Source: Gammaproteobacteria bacterium
Lineage (GTDB): Bacteria; Pseudomonadota; Gammaproteobacteria; Enterobacterales; Alteromonadaceae
Length of the DNA: 6,371 nt
Direction: 5' to 3'
Assembly (NCBI GenBank): GCA_023380515.1
Contig: JAMCRH010000320.1
Coordinates: 1-6,371 of the forward strand
Shown piece after piece: positions 5,994 through 6,371 of the stretch. The first letter of the stretch is position 1; each line of letters begins with the position of its first letter. The notes below the pieces were generated by a model that worked only from the letters and a program-made list of their open reading frames with translations, had not been told where the DNA came from and did not search any database. A program made the translations under genes and the position numbers.

Positions 5994-6068
5994 TTTTTGT
6001 TAGATTTAACTCGATTATCGCCAAATCAACGCCGATCCTCCAGCCCCTTAATCGCATGGGTGAGGACG

Positions 6069-6371
6069 TTAATCTCGCGGAATCGCGGCGGCGGCAAAAA
6101 ATCCAAGTAAGGTCGCAAGCGCGGCAAACAAGAATGTGGTTTCCGCACCCGCGCCCTGTTGCCAAGTTAACCCGGCTAACCAAGCGCCAAGAGCACCACC
6201 GCCACCAAAACAAATACTGACGTAAATCGCTTGACCACGGCTATGCTGCGCGGCTGGGAAATAACGATGCACAAAGCGCATGGCGGCACTGTGATGCAGA
6301 GCGAAACTAAAGGCATGAATTAACTGAATGCCAATCAACCACAACAACGACCCAGCAAACTGCGCGAGTAA
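6069..6371 (-). CDS. MFS transporter, C-terminal fragment (3-phenylpropionate transporter/HcaT-like)
   Basis: Only the last 100 residues are present; the frame is open to the right edge, so the TTG at 6347 is an internal leucine codon. The fragment shows three hydrophobic segments, consistent with the last transmembrane helices of a 12-helix inner-membrane carrier: residues about 5-31, 47-69 and 78-97. The run QLIHAFSFALHHSAAMRFVHRYF resembles the helix-10 region of the HcaT/3-phenylpropionate transporter branch of the major facilitator superfamily (compare HAGTFTVCHLAAMRY in E. coli HcaT). The substrate cannot be told from this part, and many bacteria carry such proteins without any phenylpropionate pathway. 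The gene points the same way as the peptidase, 87 bp upstream, with no obvious terminator between them, so partial readthrough is possible. Confidence 0.82.
   Translation of the reverse strand, partial: LLAQFAGSLLWLIGIQLIHAFSFALHHSAAMRFVHRYFPAAQHSRGQAIYVSICFGGGGALGAWLAGLTWQQGAGAETTFLFAALATLLGFFAAAAIPRD

Noticed and set aside
1..6371. Search for CRISPR, tRNA, insertion sequences, toxin-antitoxin or defence genes
   Set aside because: I saw no spaced direct repeats, cloverleaf-like sequence, transposase, terminal repeats or defence-type proteins. Nearly all of the window is accounted for by recognised housekeeping or metabolic genes.

Overview
The window looks like ordinary chromosomal DNA of a marine-type gammaproteobacterium. 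It has about 50% GC, dense gene packing, short operons and Shine-Dalgarno-led starts. Pointers to this group are the EF-P hydroxylase EpmC, a bacterial-type ProS, an E. coli-like xanthine phosphoribosyltransferase and a putidaredoxin-like ferredoxin. The overall impression is of the Alteromonadales/Idiomarinaceae, but this comes from protein resemblance recalled from memory and was not searched. I see no tRNA, rRNA, insertion sequence, CRISPR array, integrase or phage gene.

Layout, left to right. (1) Positions 2-289, plus strand: the last 95 residues of prolyl-tRNA synthetase (proS), followed by a strong intrinsic terminator at 306-343. (2) Positions 385-870, minus strand: xanthine phosphoribosyltransferase (gpt), convergent with proS. 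(3) Positions 871-971: a 101-bp divergent promoter region between gpt and a ferredoxin gene. The -10-like elements of the two strands overlap around 914-921. (4) Positions 972-1292, plus strand: a 106-residue [2Fe-2S] ferredoxin of the adrenodoxin/putidaredoxin type. (5) Positions 1307-2467, minus strand: an ATP-NAD kinase-family protein that converges on the ferredoxin gene with only 14 bp between the stops. (6) Positions 2467-3108, minus strand: EF-P hydroxylase (epmC). Its stop overlaps the kinase start (TAATG). (7) Positions 3114-5981, minus strand: a secreted S9-family prolyl-oligopeptidase-like peptidase whose stop lies 5 bp before the likely epmC start. (8) Positions 6069-6371, minus strand: the C-terminal end of an MFS transporter resembling the 3-phenylpropionate transporter family, cut by the window edge.

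The three minus-strand genes S9 peptidase, epmC and kinase are packed like one transcription unit, possibly fed by the upstream MFS gene across an 87-bp gap. EpmC hydroxylates the modified lysine of EF-P, the factor that rescues ribosomes at polyproline. The peptidase belongs to the prolyl oligopeptidase clan, and the nearest unrelated operon encodes ProS. Proline handling is therefore a shared but possibly coincidental theme. The ferredoxin and NAD-kinase-like gene beside epmC suggest a testable idea about reductant supply for the hydroxylase.

The most striking unexplained sequence is a perfect 24-bp palindrome at 3034-3057, inside the start of epmC and just after the peptidase stop. I found no convincing new multi-gene system. 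The remaining findings are regulatory structures and functional hypotheses.
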